From positions 1,984,001 through 2,048,000 of the forward strand of contig NZ_CP106855.1 of the NCBI RefSeq assembly GCF_002209355.2: a stretch of DNA of 64,000 nucleotides, in the 5' to 3' direction. The notes below the pieces were generated by a model. The model ran no database searches, was not told the DNA's origin, and worked only from the letters and a program-made list of their open reading frames with translations. Source of the stretch: Bdellovibrio sp. SKB1291214. Its GTDB lineage: Bacteria; Bdellovibrionota; Bdellovibrionia; Bdellovibrionales; Bdellovibrionaceae. How positions within the stretch are numbered: the first letter of the stretch is position 1; each line of letters opens with the position of its first letter. This document shows, piece by piece, positions 53,125 to 61,336 of this stretch. The position numbers and the translations under genes were made by a program.

Positions 53125-54207
53125 GTGAGAAAACTGGTACTTATTGTTTCAGCCTTGCTGATGATTGTGGGATTTCAGAACTGTGCTGAACAAAGTTACA
53201 ACTTTGCTCAGCAAGACGCCAATAACAGTGCAGGGGTTACTCCTGAGACTGAATCTAAATCACAAAGCTTTGCTTCGTCGTCGACTGCGAAATCTATTGA
53301 TATGGTATGGGTTATCGATAACTCCGTATCCATGGTTCAAAACGTGAATCGCGTGAAAGCAAACTTTAAAGCTTTCGTTGAAGCTCTTGATAGCAAAATT
53401 GATATCCGTGTGGCTTTGATTTCACAGGCTGACGCTGTCAGCATCAATACTAATATCAGACTTGCTGACTTTACTTCGTCCGGTCACCAAGTGAATTTCA
53501 TGGTGCACAGTTATAATCCAATGCTTTTAGCAGCGATTTCAACATGCCCATCGAATCCATCAGGTGATGCCTTGTGTGTGGCTGCAAAATCTAACAGCAA
53601 GTACAATGGTGCCTATGGTTCATTGAATTCTTTCTTTAGAAAAGACTCTCAAAAAGTGTTCGTGTTCGTAACTGACGACGACTCTTCCGCATTCAACGGC
53701 AATACGTCCATTCAGTTCGCGAACTCTTCAGTGACGAACGGCTATGATAATATTAAAAAATCATCCTTGATCGAAAATGAAGACTATATCACTCCTGCGA
53801 CATTCCAGGGTCGCATGGCTAAGGCCTTTGGTAGCGCGACGGCCGTTAAGTCTTTTGGTTTCACTGCTTACGATAAAAACACAAGTCCATGTCTTGCTCG
53901 CCCAAGCACTCAATACCAATCCTTGATCAAAACGTTGGGTGGTGCGAATTTCAATATCTGTAACACAGACTGGAGTTCTTCATTCGCGACTCTTAAATCT
54001 CGTGTTGTGGATTTCGCGAAAAATACTTACCAAGTTAATGACAGCACTTTCTTGGGTATCGAGTACGTAGAATTGAATGGTATGAAATTGACTAAGGACA
54101 AGGATTACACAGTTAGTGGTAACACTGTGACTCTGGATTCTTCTCTTCTAGAAAAAGTTGGGAACTATTCTGTTATCATTCACTATGTGGGTGGTATCGT
54201 AAAATAG
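53125..54207 (+). CDS. VWA-domain lipoprotein
   Basis: 360 residues from the GTG at 53125, which keeps the G-rich ribosome-binding site in front. Signal ends in MIVGFQNCAE, a lipobox of the FQNC type common in bdellovibrios. Residues about 55-240 are a von Willebrand A domain with the MIDAS motif WVIDNSVSM and TDDDSS. The C-terminal 60 residues are a beta domain. VWA domains bind ligands through metal; likely a surface adhesion or sensing protein. Confidence 0.82.
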   Translation: MRKLVLIVSALLMIVGFQNCAEQSYNFAQQDANNSAGVTPETESKSQSFASSSTAKSIDMVWVIDNSVSMVQNVNRVKANFKAFVEALDSKIDIRVALISQADAVSINTNIRLADFTSSGHQVNFMVHSYNPMLLAAISTCPSNPSGDALCVAAKSNSKYNGAYGSLNSFFRKDSQKVFVFVTDDDSSAFNGNTSIQFANSSVTNGYDNIKKSSLIENEDYITPATFQGRMAKAFGSATAVKSFGFTAYDKNTSPCLARPSTQYQSLIKTLGGANFNICNTDWSSSFATLKSRVVDFAKNTYQVNDSTFLGIEYVELNGMKLTKDKDYTVSGNTVTLDSSLLEKVGNYSVIIHYVGGIVK

Positions 54208-54234
54208 TCTGACGGAATTAAAATTCAAACAAAG

Positions 54235-54267
54235 AAAAACCGGAAGCTTGTTGGCTTCCGGTTTTTT
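54235..54267. terminator. Bidirectional terminator
   Basis: AAACCGGAAGC/GCTTCCGGTTT stem with a 6-base loop, flanked by A-run and six T, between the convergent VWA lipoprotein and DUF3011 genes. Confidence 0.9.
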
Positions 54268-54302
54268 ATTTTTGAAACACCGTTTGAAACTACAAATGTG
54301 TC

Positions 54303-54773
54303 CTAGAATCTTTCGATTGCGAATACACCGCGGCAACCTTTGTCTACCCAAATGTGACTGCCAGCAAGACCGAAGTTTCTGTTTTGCTCGCAACGAGTGT
54401 TGGAACGTTGTTTTGCAAGGTAAAAGTTACGGATGCCGTATGGATCAACATAGCAAGTATTGTAGCGGTTTCCTTGGGATTCACACGTCACGTATTCAAT
54501 ACGAGGAGCACCGTGTCCTGGGCCACCGTGACCGGGGCCACCTGGGTTACCATGTCCCGGATTTCCTGGGTAGCCGGGGCGATTTGGGCCGTTGTTACCA
54601 CCACGACGATCATCGTCACGGCGATCATCGCGACGTCCATCATCTCTGCGATCATCAAATCCTGGGCGACGGGGAGCAGCGATTTCTTCGCTTTCAGAGT
54701 AATCCAATTCATAAGCGTGGGAAATTTGCGCGAAAGCACAGAGAGCAATTACAGATAGAATCATTCTTTTCAT
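54303..54773 (-). CDS. Exported DUF3011-domain protein with Arg/Asp and Gly/Pro/His repeats
   Basis: 156 residues from the ATG at 54771-54773 (AAGGA 9 bases upstream); an upstream in-frame extension has no signal. Signal peptide ends SHAYE. Residues about 30-60 are RDD/DDRR repeats, about 65-100 PGHGNPGG-type repeats, and the C-terminal domain YVTCESQGNRY..C...NFYLAKQRSNTRCEQ...WVDKGCRGVFAI fits DUF3011, which has paired cysteines. Function unknown; possibly matrix or wall-associated. Confidence 0.82.
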   Translation of the reverse strand: MKRMILSVIALCAFAQISHAYELDYSESEEIAAPRRPGFDDRRDDGRRDDRRDDDRRGGNNGPNRPGYPGNPGHGNPGGPGHGGPGHGAPRIEYVTCESQGNRYNTCYVDPYGIRNFYLAKQRSNTRCEQNRNFGLAGSHIWVDKGCRGVFAIERF

Positions 54774-54917
54774 TGAGTTGTCCTTTGTTAGTGGTGTCTT
54801 TCTGACGAATTCGTCGTTGCTAAAATCCTTTAAGCGAAGACCGTACCAACGAGTCCGGGGCCAGAAGGAACCATTTAGTTTGTCAGGCAAAAGAAATCAG
54901 AACTATACTTAGGTGGC

Positions 54918-55430
54918 ATGAGCATCTTTAAAAATTTATTTGCGATGATGGTTTTATTGGGAGCGATATTGTTCGCTTTCTTTTTCAAATTGAATCTGCC
55001 GTTCTCTGGGAATCAAAAAATAGAAAGCTTTGAATATGGCAAACGCACCAAAGAGGAATCCTTGCTAGCTTTTAAATGCTTTGGCTTCACCAACAAGTGC
55101 GAACTTGAAAAAATTGGTCTGACCCTGGTGATGTCTTTTGATGGCGCCAGAATTAAAAAACCAAATCCTAATTTCTTAAATATCAGCGGGTGGGGAGATC
55201 GCGACGGCTGGAGTATGATCATGCACTACTTCGGTCATCGCGAACTGGCTGTCATTGACCGCCAAGGAAAAGAAATCGCAAAATTCCGCCAGCTTCTTTG
55301 GAACACCAGTGGATATTCTGATTTCAGCCAAACCATCGCCTTTGATTTAGCCGCTAAAAAACTTTACGTCTCCAACAGCAATATCGGCTTTCACTCGGCT
55401 TTAGAAAAAGCCTACGTCGTTCCTTTTTGA
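54918..55430 (+). CDS. Membrane-anchored protein of unknown function
   Basis: 170 residues. One N-terminal anchor (LFAMMVLLGAILFAFFF), then a soluble beta-rich domain (LVMSFDGARI, MIMHYFGHRELAVID, IAFDLAAKKLYVSN) that reads like one or two propeller blades. No family recognised. It lies 144 bases after the DUF3011 gene, divergent from it. Confidence 0.7.
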   Translation: MSIFKNLFAMMVLLGAILFAFFFKLNLPFSGNQKIESFEYGKRTKEESLLAFKCFGFTNKCELEKIGLTLVMSFDGARIKKPNPNFLNISGWGDRDGWSMIMHYFGHRELAVIDRQGKEIAKFRQLLWNTSGYSDFSQTIAFDLAAKKLYVSNSNIGFHSALEKAYVVPF

Positions 55431-55520
55431 TCTTCGTAAAGCGTGATCAGCTCGGAAATTCTGACATAAAACATAGGATTTTAGCGTATTCTTTGTGGCA
55501 GCATGGTTTCGAGGTGCCAA

Positions 55521-56450
55521 ATGAAAGTAGTTACAATCACGCCCAATCCTGCTCTCGATATAAACGGCGTTGTTGACGCCATGAAGCCTGACGAAAAAGC
55601 TTATGTTCATGATGAACAAAGAGCACCCGGGGGTAATGCTATTAATGTCGCTCGAATTTTAAATCGATTTCAAGTGCCGGTAGTGGCATCGGGATTCCTG
55701 GGTGGCGCAACCGGAGATGAAGTCTTGAATTTGCTGAAACTTGAAAAAATCCCCGTTGATTTTACCAGGGTTAAGCAGTCCACCAGAATCAACGTCACGG
55801 TTTCGAATAGACAGAATCATCGGCAAACTCGCTTGAGCTTTGCCGGGCCGCAAATTTCCTCAGCTGAAAAAGAGAAGTTGATCAGAATTTTTAAATCCTA
55901 CCGAAGCGCTAAAATCCTGGTTGTCGGAGGGTCATTGCCCCCGGGTTATAAAGTATCGGATTTGAAAAAGCTCATTACAACCGCCCAGAAAAGAAATGTC
56001 AGAGTGGTGGTCGATTGCCCTGGAACAACCTTTACCGATCTAAAGGTAAAAAATATTCTTTTGATCAAACCCAATCTTGAAGAATTTCAGCAGATGACTG
56101 GCACCAAGGTGAAAACTATTAAGGCGGTCCAAGCAAAAGCCCAAGCTTTGCTAAAAAATTGTGAATATGTTTGTGTGTCTTCGGTCGAAGGAGGAGCCTT
56201 GCTAGTCACGAAAGCAGCAAGTTTTTTTGGAAAGATTCCTGCCGTAAAAATCCGCTCTACAGTGGGTGCAGGAGATTCGATGGTTGCTTGCATGGTCGCG
56301 CAGTTAGCTCAGGGAAATTCCTCTGCAGAAGAGATTCTTCGTTGGGGGCTTGCAGCTTCAGCTGCCACATTAATTGAACCGGGAACTCGTTTAGGGCAGG
56401 CCTCGATAATTAGAGGTCTTTATGAAAAAACAAAAGTTCGCGCCCTTTAG
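55521..56450 (+). CDS. PfkB-type hexose-phosphate kinase (1-phosphofructokinase/Pfk-2 like)
   Basis: 309 residues from the ATG at 55521, chosen because GAGG lies 8 bases before it. Ribokinase fold: ITPNPALDINGVVD at the start, GGNAINVARIL, and the ATP/anion-hole motif STVGAGDSMVACMV with the catalytic Asp. The family includes E. coli Pfk-2, FruK and LacC, which phosphorylate fructose-6-P, fructose-1-P or tagatose-6-P. Which one cannot be told; no sugar transport genes are near. Confidence 0.88.
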   Translation: MKVVTITPNPALDINGVVDAMKPDEKAYVHDEQRAPGGNAINVARILNRFQVPVVASGFLGGATGDEVLNLLKLEKIPVDFTRVKQSTRINVTVSNRQNHRQTRLSFAGPQISSAEKEKLIRIFKSYRSAKILVVGGSLPPGYKVSDLKKLITTAQKRNVRVVVDCPGTTFTDLKVKNILLIKPNLEEFQQMTGTKVKTIKAVQAKAQALLKNCEYVCVSSVEGGALLVTKAASFFGKIPAVKIRSTVGAGDSMVACMVAQLAQGNSSAEEILRWGLAASAATLIEPGTRLGQASIIRGLYEKTKVRAL

Positions 56451-56550
56451 CCAACCTTTCGTTTGTGAATATACATGGAGCGTTATCTTTCATCCTTGGG
56501 ACTTGCTCGTAATTTAAAGCTCTACCAGCATATTCTCTAGAGGAGAATTT

Positions 56551-57921
56551 ATGTCTGATTTTTGGGATGAGTTTGCAGGGAAACTTAAAGGCGCCTATGA
56601 GGAAGCAGAAAAGAAACGCAAATCTGATTTTGCGATGATTAAAAATCTTCCCGGTGTGATTGCGTATATCAAGGATCTTGAAGGCGAAGAACTGCTTTTG
56701 CTTTTAGATCAAGCTCGTAAAATTAAAAAACGAAAAAATCCCAAGTTTCCTGAGATCAACGGTGACTTTTATAACACCTATGATCTTTTATCCGAAGATG
56801 AAAAGGCGGTGATCACTAAGGTTCGCAGCTTCATGCAATCCGAAGTAGCGCCCATAGTTGATGAATACTGGATGAAGGGGGAATTCCCTTTTCAAATCAT
56901 TGAAAAATTTAAAACTCTGAATATCTGTGGTCTGACTTACGATAAATCTTTCGGTGGCCAGCAAAAATCAAACTTACTTGAGGGAATGATCGGACAAGAA
57001 ATTGCGAGAGTCGATGTCTCCACATGCACGTTCTTTGGTGTTCACAGTGGTTTAGCGATGAATTCCATTTACATGTGCGGCTCTGACGAACAGAAACGTC
57101 AGTTCCTGCCAGCCATGATTAAGATGGAAAAGATAGGAGCTTTCGCACTCACAGAACCTGAAGTGGGATCTGCGGCGTCCATGGGTTTAAAAACAACCTG
57201 CAAGCGCAGTGGCGATCACTGGACGATCCGTGGTGAAAAGAAATGGATCGGGAACGCCACGTTTGCAGATCACATCATTGTGTGGGCTAAGGATGTTGAC
57301 GACAATCAAGTGAAAGGTTTTATCGTTGACCGTAATACCCCAGGTCTTGAAACAGAAAAAATTGAAGACAAGATGGCTTTAAGAATAGTTCAAAATGCGG
57401 TCATTCGTCTGAAAGATGTTAAAGTTCCCGAAGAGCGTCGTTTGCAAAATGCCAATTCTTTTAAAGACACCGCAAAAGTTTTGAAAGCAACTCGTGCAGG
57501 CGTGGCATGGCAGGCTGTGGGTTGCGCAAGGGGAGCCTATGAATACACTTTAAAGTATACAATGGATCGTCGTCAGTTCGGCCGTCCTATCTCAGGTTTC
57601 CAAATGACCCAAGATTTGCTCTCCCAAATGTTATCTCAATTAACAGCGATGCAGACTATGGTATCACGTTTAAGTCAGTTGCAGGATGAGGGACGCTTGG
57701 CTGATGAGCAAGCCTCCCTCGCTAAAGTATTCTGTACTGTGGGCTGTCGAACGATTACCAGTATGTCTCGAGAGCTTATGGGAGCGAACGGGATTTTGAT
57801 TTCCAATAAGGTTGCGCGGTTCCTGGGTGACGCTGAAGCGTTGTACTCTTACGAGGGAACAAAGCAGATCAACAGCTTAGTCGTGGGTCGTGCCATCACT
57901 GGGCAAAGTGCATTCACTTGA
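56551..57921 (+). CDS. Acyl-CoA dehydrogenase (glutaryl-CoA dehydrogenase-like)
   Basis: 456 residues, longer than usual because of a charged, helical N-terminal extension of about 80 residues. Core motifs: FALTEPEVGSAAS flavin contact, RGEKKWIGNATFADHIIVWAKD, RRQFGRPISGFQ and the catalytic Glu in SYEGTKQINSLVVGRAITG. The pattern around these matches the glutaryl-CoA dehydrogenase branch. Oxidises acyl-CoA using FAD in fatty or amino acid breakdown. Strong ribosome-binding site AGAGGAG. Confidence 0.88.
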   Translation: MSDFWDEFAGKLKGAYEEAEKKRKSDFAMIKNLPGVIAYIKDLEGEELLLLLDQARKIKKRKNPKFPEINGDFYNTYDLLSEDEKAVITKVRSFMQSEVAPIVDEYWMKGEFPFQIIEKFKTLNICGLTYDKSFGGQQKSNLLEGMIGQEIARVDVSTCTFFGVHSGLAMNSIYMCGSDEQKRQFLPAMIKMEKIGAFALTEPEVGSAASMGLKTTCKRSGDHWTIRGEKKWIGNATFADHIIVWAKDVDDNQVKGFIVDRNTPGLETEKIEDKMALRIVQNAVIRLKDVKVPEERRLQNANSFKDTAKVLKATRAGVAWQAVGCARGAYEYTLKYTMDRRQFGRPISGFQMTQDLLSQMLSQLTAMQTMVSRLSQLQDEGRLADEQASLAKVFCTVGCRTITSMSRELMGANGILISNKVARFLGDAEALYSYEGTKQINSLVVGRAITGQSAFT

Positions 57922-57926
57922 TTTCT

Positions 57927-57955
57927 TGAAAGCCCCGCTAGTCGGGGCTTTCCTC
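57927..57955 (+). terminator. Rho-independent terminator
   Basis: GAAAGCCCCG/CGGGGCTTTC stem with a 5-base loop, 6 bases after the acyl-CoA dehydrogenase stop. Confidence 0.85.
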
Positions 57956-58017
57956 TAGTTGCCCCTAAACTTTCATCCTTAATTCTTACAGCTGTTTATA
58001 AAACCAACCTCTAGATC

Positions 58018-58040
58018 TAGTGGCGATTGCCACTATTTTT
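58018..58040 (+). terminator. Second terminator hairpin in the leader of the M15-like gene
   Basis: TAGTGGC/GCCACTA stem with a GATT loop and TTTTT directly after. It lies 62 bases beyond the first terminator and 69 before the next ATG, so it may attenuate that gene or act as a fail-safe. Confidence 0.6.
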
Positions 58041-58108
58041 CCAAAATTACACGTTCGCAAGGCACCCTTCTGTTGTTGCACAAATCATCCGCAACACTGT
58101 GAGGGTCA

Positions 58109-58867
58109 ATGACTAAAAAATTCGTATTAAGCCTAATGATGATCTCCACCGTTGGTCTTGTTTCCGTTTCTTGTTCTAGAGCCGAAGGTGATCCTGAGTT
58201 TACTGAACAGTCTTTCAACTCAAACGGAGACTCGCAAACTTCCACTGCAGATTCTAACGACACGGTCCAATCTGATTCCGAAGACATTGTCGAACATATT
58301 CATGAAGAGTTCGGGACGATTAACACCGACATTCAAGCATTGGGTTGTGTGAAAGCTTCCACCAAACAAGAAAATTCCGTCAACTTGGGACTTGATAAGA
58401 AAGATGAGTTCTTAGCGAAGTGCGCAGCACAAACTAATAATTCGGCATGGTGCTCTCAATTGGTGCGCCCGAACCCAAGCAGCTATAACACCTTTTCTTG
58501 CACTTATGGTTCGGATCAAGAACATGTTTTAGTTCATCCCGATGAATCCACTTGGAAATATCCAATCGAAGCAGTGAAGGTGATTAAAGACCTTCAAGCC
58601 AAAGGCATTTCTGTAGCGATGATCTATAACTGGTGGAGACCAGAGCCGTACAACAAAAATGTAGGTGGCGCAGCAGGCAGACATCCCTTCGGTACTTCTG
58701 TTGATGTTCGCTTTTCCAGTAATTCGCAAGCAAACATAGCTTTTAAAGAGCTTTGCAAAATGCGCAAAAACGGTCGTATCCGCGCGATCGGTCACTATGG
58801 CAGCTCATCCCTTCACATCGGCGTGGGCGATAAGACGGCAAACACGTGGGGCAAATACTGTAACTAA
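58109..58867 (+). CDS. Lipoprotein with M15-like peptidase domain
   Basis: 252 residues. Lipobox VGLVSVSCSRA, then a Ser/Asp-rich linker to about 60. The C-terminal domain shows M15 zinc ligands in order: GRHPFGTSVDVRF (His and Asp, as in SxHxxGxAxD) and LHIGVG (His). The preceding IYNWWRPEPYN fits the substrate-groove segment. M15 enzymes are D,D- or L,D-peptidases that trim peptidoglycan peptides, acting here from the outer membrane or, if released, on prey wall. Standalone gene between terminators. Confidence 0.78.
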   Translation: MTKKFVLSLMMISTVGLVSVSCSRAEGDPEFTEQSFNSNGDSQTSTADSNDTVQSDSEDIVEHIHEEFGTINTDIQALGCVKASTKQENSVNLGLDKKDEFLAKCAAQTNNSAWCSQLVRPNPSSYNTFSCTYGSDQEHVLVHPDESTWKYPIEAVKVIKDLQAKGISVAMIYNWWRPEPYNKNVGGAAGRHPFGTSVDVRFSSNSQANIAFKELCKMRKNGRIRAIGHYGSSSLHIGVGDKTANTWGKYCN

Positions 58868-58871
58868 CGAT

Positions 58872-58902
58872 AAAAAAGGGCGCCCCGTAGGCGCCTTTTT
58901 TA
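58872..58902. terminator. Bidirectional terminator
   Basis: GGCGCC/GGCGCC stem extended by A-U pairs with a CCGTA loop, between the M15-like gene and the convergent small exported protein gene. Confidence 0.85.
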
Positions 58903-58909
58903 TTTGAAA

Positions 58910-59131
58910 TTAATTTCCTTCAAGTTTTTTTTCAGCATCATCCAGTTGCTTTTGACGTTCCTGGGAAGCTTTGTCCAAATCTCTTTTTACATCCTTCGGT
59001 GCATTGGCATAGTTCTGCAAAGTTTTATCAAAAGTTGGAGCAGGTTTTTTTACAGGCTTCGCATTCTGGTTATCCTCCGCAAACGAGTTAAATCCCAACA
59101 ATATAATCGCTGTCGCAAGAATAGTTTTCAC
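58910..59131 (-). CDS. Small exported charged helical protein
   Basis: 73 residues from a GTG with AGGAGG 7 bases upstream. Signal peptide ends FNSFAE. The mature part is Lys/Asp/Gln-rich with heptad-like helix (DKASQERQKQLDDAEKKLEGN), a probable coiled coil. No family recognised. Confidence 0.75.
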   Translation of the reverse strand: MKTILATAIILLGFNSFAEDNQNAKPVKKPAPTFDKTLQNYANAPKDVKRDLDKASQERQKQLDDAEKKLEGN

Positions 59132-59202
59132 GTCTGAACCTCCTGGTGTTTTAAAAGATGTTAAGGGTTGATTCTATCATTGGGTATCAATAAGATGCCC
59201 GC

Positions 59203-60435
59203 ATGGAACATCTTCCGGCTTTCTTGACCTTGGTAATCGTTATCTCTGTAGCTCGTTTTTTTGGAATGATTTTCCGTAAGCTCGGGCAGCCTTCGGTCAT
59301 GGGAGAGGTCCTAGGTGGTATCGTGCTGGGCCCTTCCGTCATCGGTTATTTTTTTCCCGGGTTCACAGAAACGGTTTTTCATCCTGAGTCCATGGTTTTT
59401 CTAAAGCATGTCGCAGAAATCGGTATTACCTTTTATCTGTTTGTGATGGGACTTGAGATTGACCTTCCAAGACTTCGTCATTCTGCCAAGTCGGCAGTCC
59501 TTATTTCTCAGGTAAGTATCTTGTTCCCATTTGCATTGGGCCTTTTATTGGCATGGCAGATTTTTGACCAGTATGCACCGGCAGGAATTGGTCACTTAGA
59601 ATTTTCATTGTTCATTGGCGTATCACTTTCAATTACAGCTTTTCCAGTTCTTGCTCGAATCCTGGCAGACTCCAGATTTCATAAAACTTCGCTGGGGGAT
59701 TTGGCCTTAACATGTGCCGCGATTGATGACATCACGGCGTGGTGTCTGGTTGCGGTTGTAACAGGATTGTTAAAATCCTCGATGGGTGGGGCAGGGCTCA
59801 CAATTGTTCTAACAGCAGCCTATGTTTTGGTGATGTTATTCGTGGTGCGCCCCCTGATCGGAAAGATCATCCCGCGCATCGAAAAATCGGCGGAGCGTTT
59901 ACCTCAAGCCGCTTTAGCAATCGTGGTGCTGGGAGCTTTAGGTTCTGCGACAATTACGCATCTTATAGGAATTCATGCTTTCTTTGGGGCCTTCCTGTTT
60001 GGAGCCGTTATTCCTCACAACAGTTTGATTGCAAAAGATGTTACAGATCGACTGCAGGATTTTGTGGCGATTTTATTTTTACCCGCATTTTTTGCACTAA
60101 CGGGGGTGAAAACTCAAGTGGGATTACTTGCGAGCGGTGAACATTGGGTGCTTTGCTTAATAATTATTTCCCTTGCGATCCTCGGTAAATTCGGTGGTGC
60201 TTTTGCCGCCGCAAAAATTTCTGGAAACTCCACGAAAGATTCAACGATACTGGGACTTTTGATGAATACCCGCGGTCTGGTTGAGTTGATTGTTTTAAAT
60301 ATCGGTCTTTCCGTTGGAGTTTTGACACCGACCCTGTTTACAATGTTGGTGATTATGGCTCTCGTGACAACATTTATGACAGGTCCATTGCTTAAGTGGG
60401 TGGACTCAAAGCCTACTGTGGGATCTTCTTTTTAA
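59203..60435 (+). CDS. CPA2-family cation:proton antiporter (Kef-like)
   Basis: 410 residues with about 12-13 membrane spans. Typical CPA2 motifs: GQPSVMGEVLGGIVLGPS near residue 30, ITAFPVLARILAD, and the ion-binding core TCAAIDDITAW with two adjacent Asp. It lacks the C-terminal TrkA-N domain of KefB/KefC, so it is a bare sodium or potassium/proton exchanger for pH or ion homeostasis. Its last 23 bases overlap a small gene on the other strand. Confidence 0.9.
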   Translation: MEHLPAFLTLVIVISVARFFGMIFRKLGQPSVMGEVLGGIVLGPSVIGYFFPGFTETVFHPESMVFLKHVAEIGITFYLFVMGLEIDLPRLRHSAKSAVLISQVSILFPFALGLLLAWQIFDQYAPAGIGHLEFSLFIGVSLSITAFPVLARILADSRFHKTSLGDLALTCAAIDDITAWCLVAVVTGLLKSSMGGAGLTIVLTAAYVLVMLFVVRPLIGKIIPRIEKSAERLPQAALAIVVLGALGSATITHLIGIHAFFGAFLFGAVIPHNSLIAKDVTDRLQDFVAILFLPAFFALTGVKTQVGLLASGEHWVLCLIIISLAILGKFGGAFAAAKISGNSTKDSTILGLLMNTRGLVELIVLNIGLSVGVLTPTLFTMLVIMALVTTFMTGPLLKWVDSKPTVGSSF

Positions 60436-60586
60436 CGGCTTTCATTATTTTTTGTTTGGATGTGTGGGATGTTGCGATCTCTGAAAACCCACCTTCTTTT
60501 TGTGCTTTTTTAATTTTGTCTTTGCGATAACGGGACAGCTTTCCGGATTCTTTTTTTGCTTCTGATTTCGATTGTGCAGTTGCCAT
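60413..60586 (-). CDS. Small Lys-rich basic protein
   Basis: A 57-residue frame with a very strong AAAGGAGAT ribosome-binding site 5 bases before the ATG. Sequence starts MATAQSKSEAKKESGKLS and continues RYRKDKIKKAQKEG, ending KAVKKKIPQ; about one third is Lys or Arg, with no hydrophobic stretch. It resembles other small basic proteins in this window (39387, 45210) in size and signals. Antisense overlap with the antiporter gene end is 23 bases. Function unknown; DNA/RNA binding is plausible. Confidence 0.7.
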   Translation of the reverse strand: MATAQSKSEAKKESGKLSRYRKDKIKKAQKEGGFSEIATSHTSKQKIMKAVKKKIPQ

Positions 60587-60709
60587 ACGATCTCCTTTAA
60601 ATAGAATACCTTAAAGTCCCACATTTTTTATCGAACCGTAAACGCCGTGAGTAAGTTTATGTTAAAACAAATTCGTCCCTATCAGTTTATGTAGTATTAT
60701 TAATTGCTG

Positions 60710-61198
60710 ATGGAAAATGAACTTAAGAACCTTTATTGGATCGAAGACCTTTTGTTGCCAGGTTATGACTGTGCACCAAAGCATGGCGGTATGGCCTATT
60801 ACGTCGACATGAAGCTTGTAATGATTTTGGTGGAGCGTAAAGGTCTTTACGAACACAAAGGGGTTTCTTATCCATTTGAGCTTTGGAATGGAGCCATTTT
60901 TCCCGTTGAGAAAAAGGCTCAGAACGCGTTTTTTCTTAAGTACCTGTTTTTAGAAAATCATCCCGCGAACAAAGACTGGCTGTATATTCCCGCAGAGTCC
61001 GAGGACTTTGAAGACCAAGTAAAGCAGATGATTCGTGAGGTAAATAAACCAAATCCTTTATTAGGCCTTACCGTAAAATTCGACGGTCCCAAAGTCGACG
61101 GGGCTAGGGCACCCGCGAAAAAGAAGGCCGCCAAAAAGGTTCGCGCCACCAAAAAGAGCGAAAACGCCTATTTTCTTTCTATAGCTAAAAAGAAATGA
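60710..61198 (+). CDS. Unknown cytoplasmic protein with Lys/Ala-rich tail
   Basis: 162 residues from the ATG at 60710 (a TTG two codons earlier also fits). A compact N-terminal domain of about 120 residues (LYWIEDLLLPGYDCAPKHGGMAYY, VERKGLYEHKG, FPVEKKAQNAFFLKYL) resembles small YjbR/TfoX-like folds only loosely. The tail about 130-162 is KKKAAKKVRATKK-type, as in histone H1-like proteins, pointing to nucleic acid contact. No ribosome-binding site is visible. Confidence 0.7.
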   Translation: MENELKNLYWIEDLLLPGYDCAPKHGGMAYYVDMKLVMILVERKGLYEHKGVSYPFELWNGAIFPVEKKAQNAFFLKYLFLENHPANKDWLYIPAESEDFEDQVKQMIREVNKPNPLLGLTVKFDGPKVDGARAPAKKKAAKKVRATKKSENAYFLSIAKKK

Positions 61199-61234
61199 GG
61201 ATAGCTTGATTCAGTTGGGTATTTTGGTGCCTAA

Positions 61235-61255
61235 CAACTCTTTCAAGAAGAGTTG
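61235..61255 (+). terminator. Hairpin downstream of the Lys-tail protein gene
   Basis: CAACTCTT/AAGAGTTG stem (8 bp) with a 5-base loop, 37 bases after the stop. No T-run, so weak. Confidence 0.35.
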
Positions 61256-61336
61256 AAGAGTCAAGCCAAGGTCCAAGAATGAGAAGCGTCACAGAAATCT
61301 CGCAGATTCCATGAGAAATAGCATACACTTAACGGA

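Noticed and set aside
54248-54805. 185-residue plus-strand frame
   Set aside because: Antisense of the DUF3011 gene; its repeats merely mirror the Arg/Asp repeats of the real gene.
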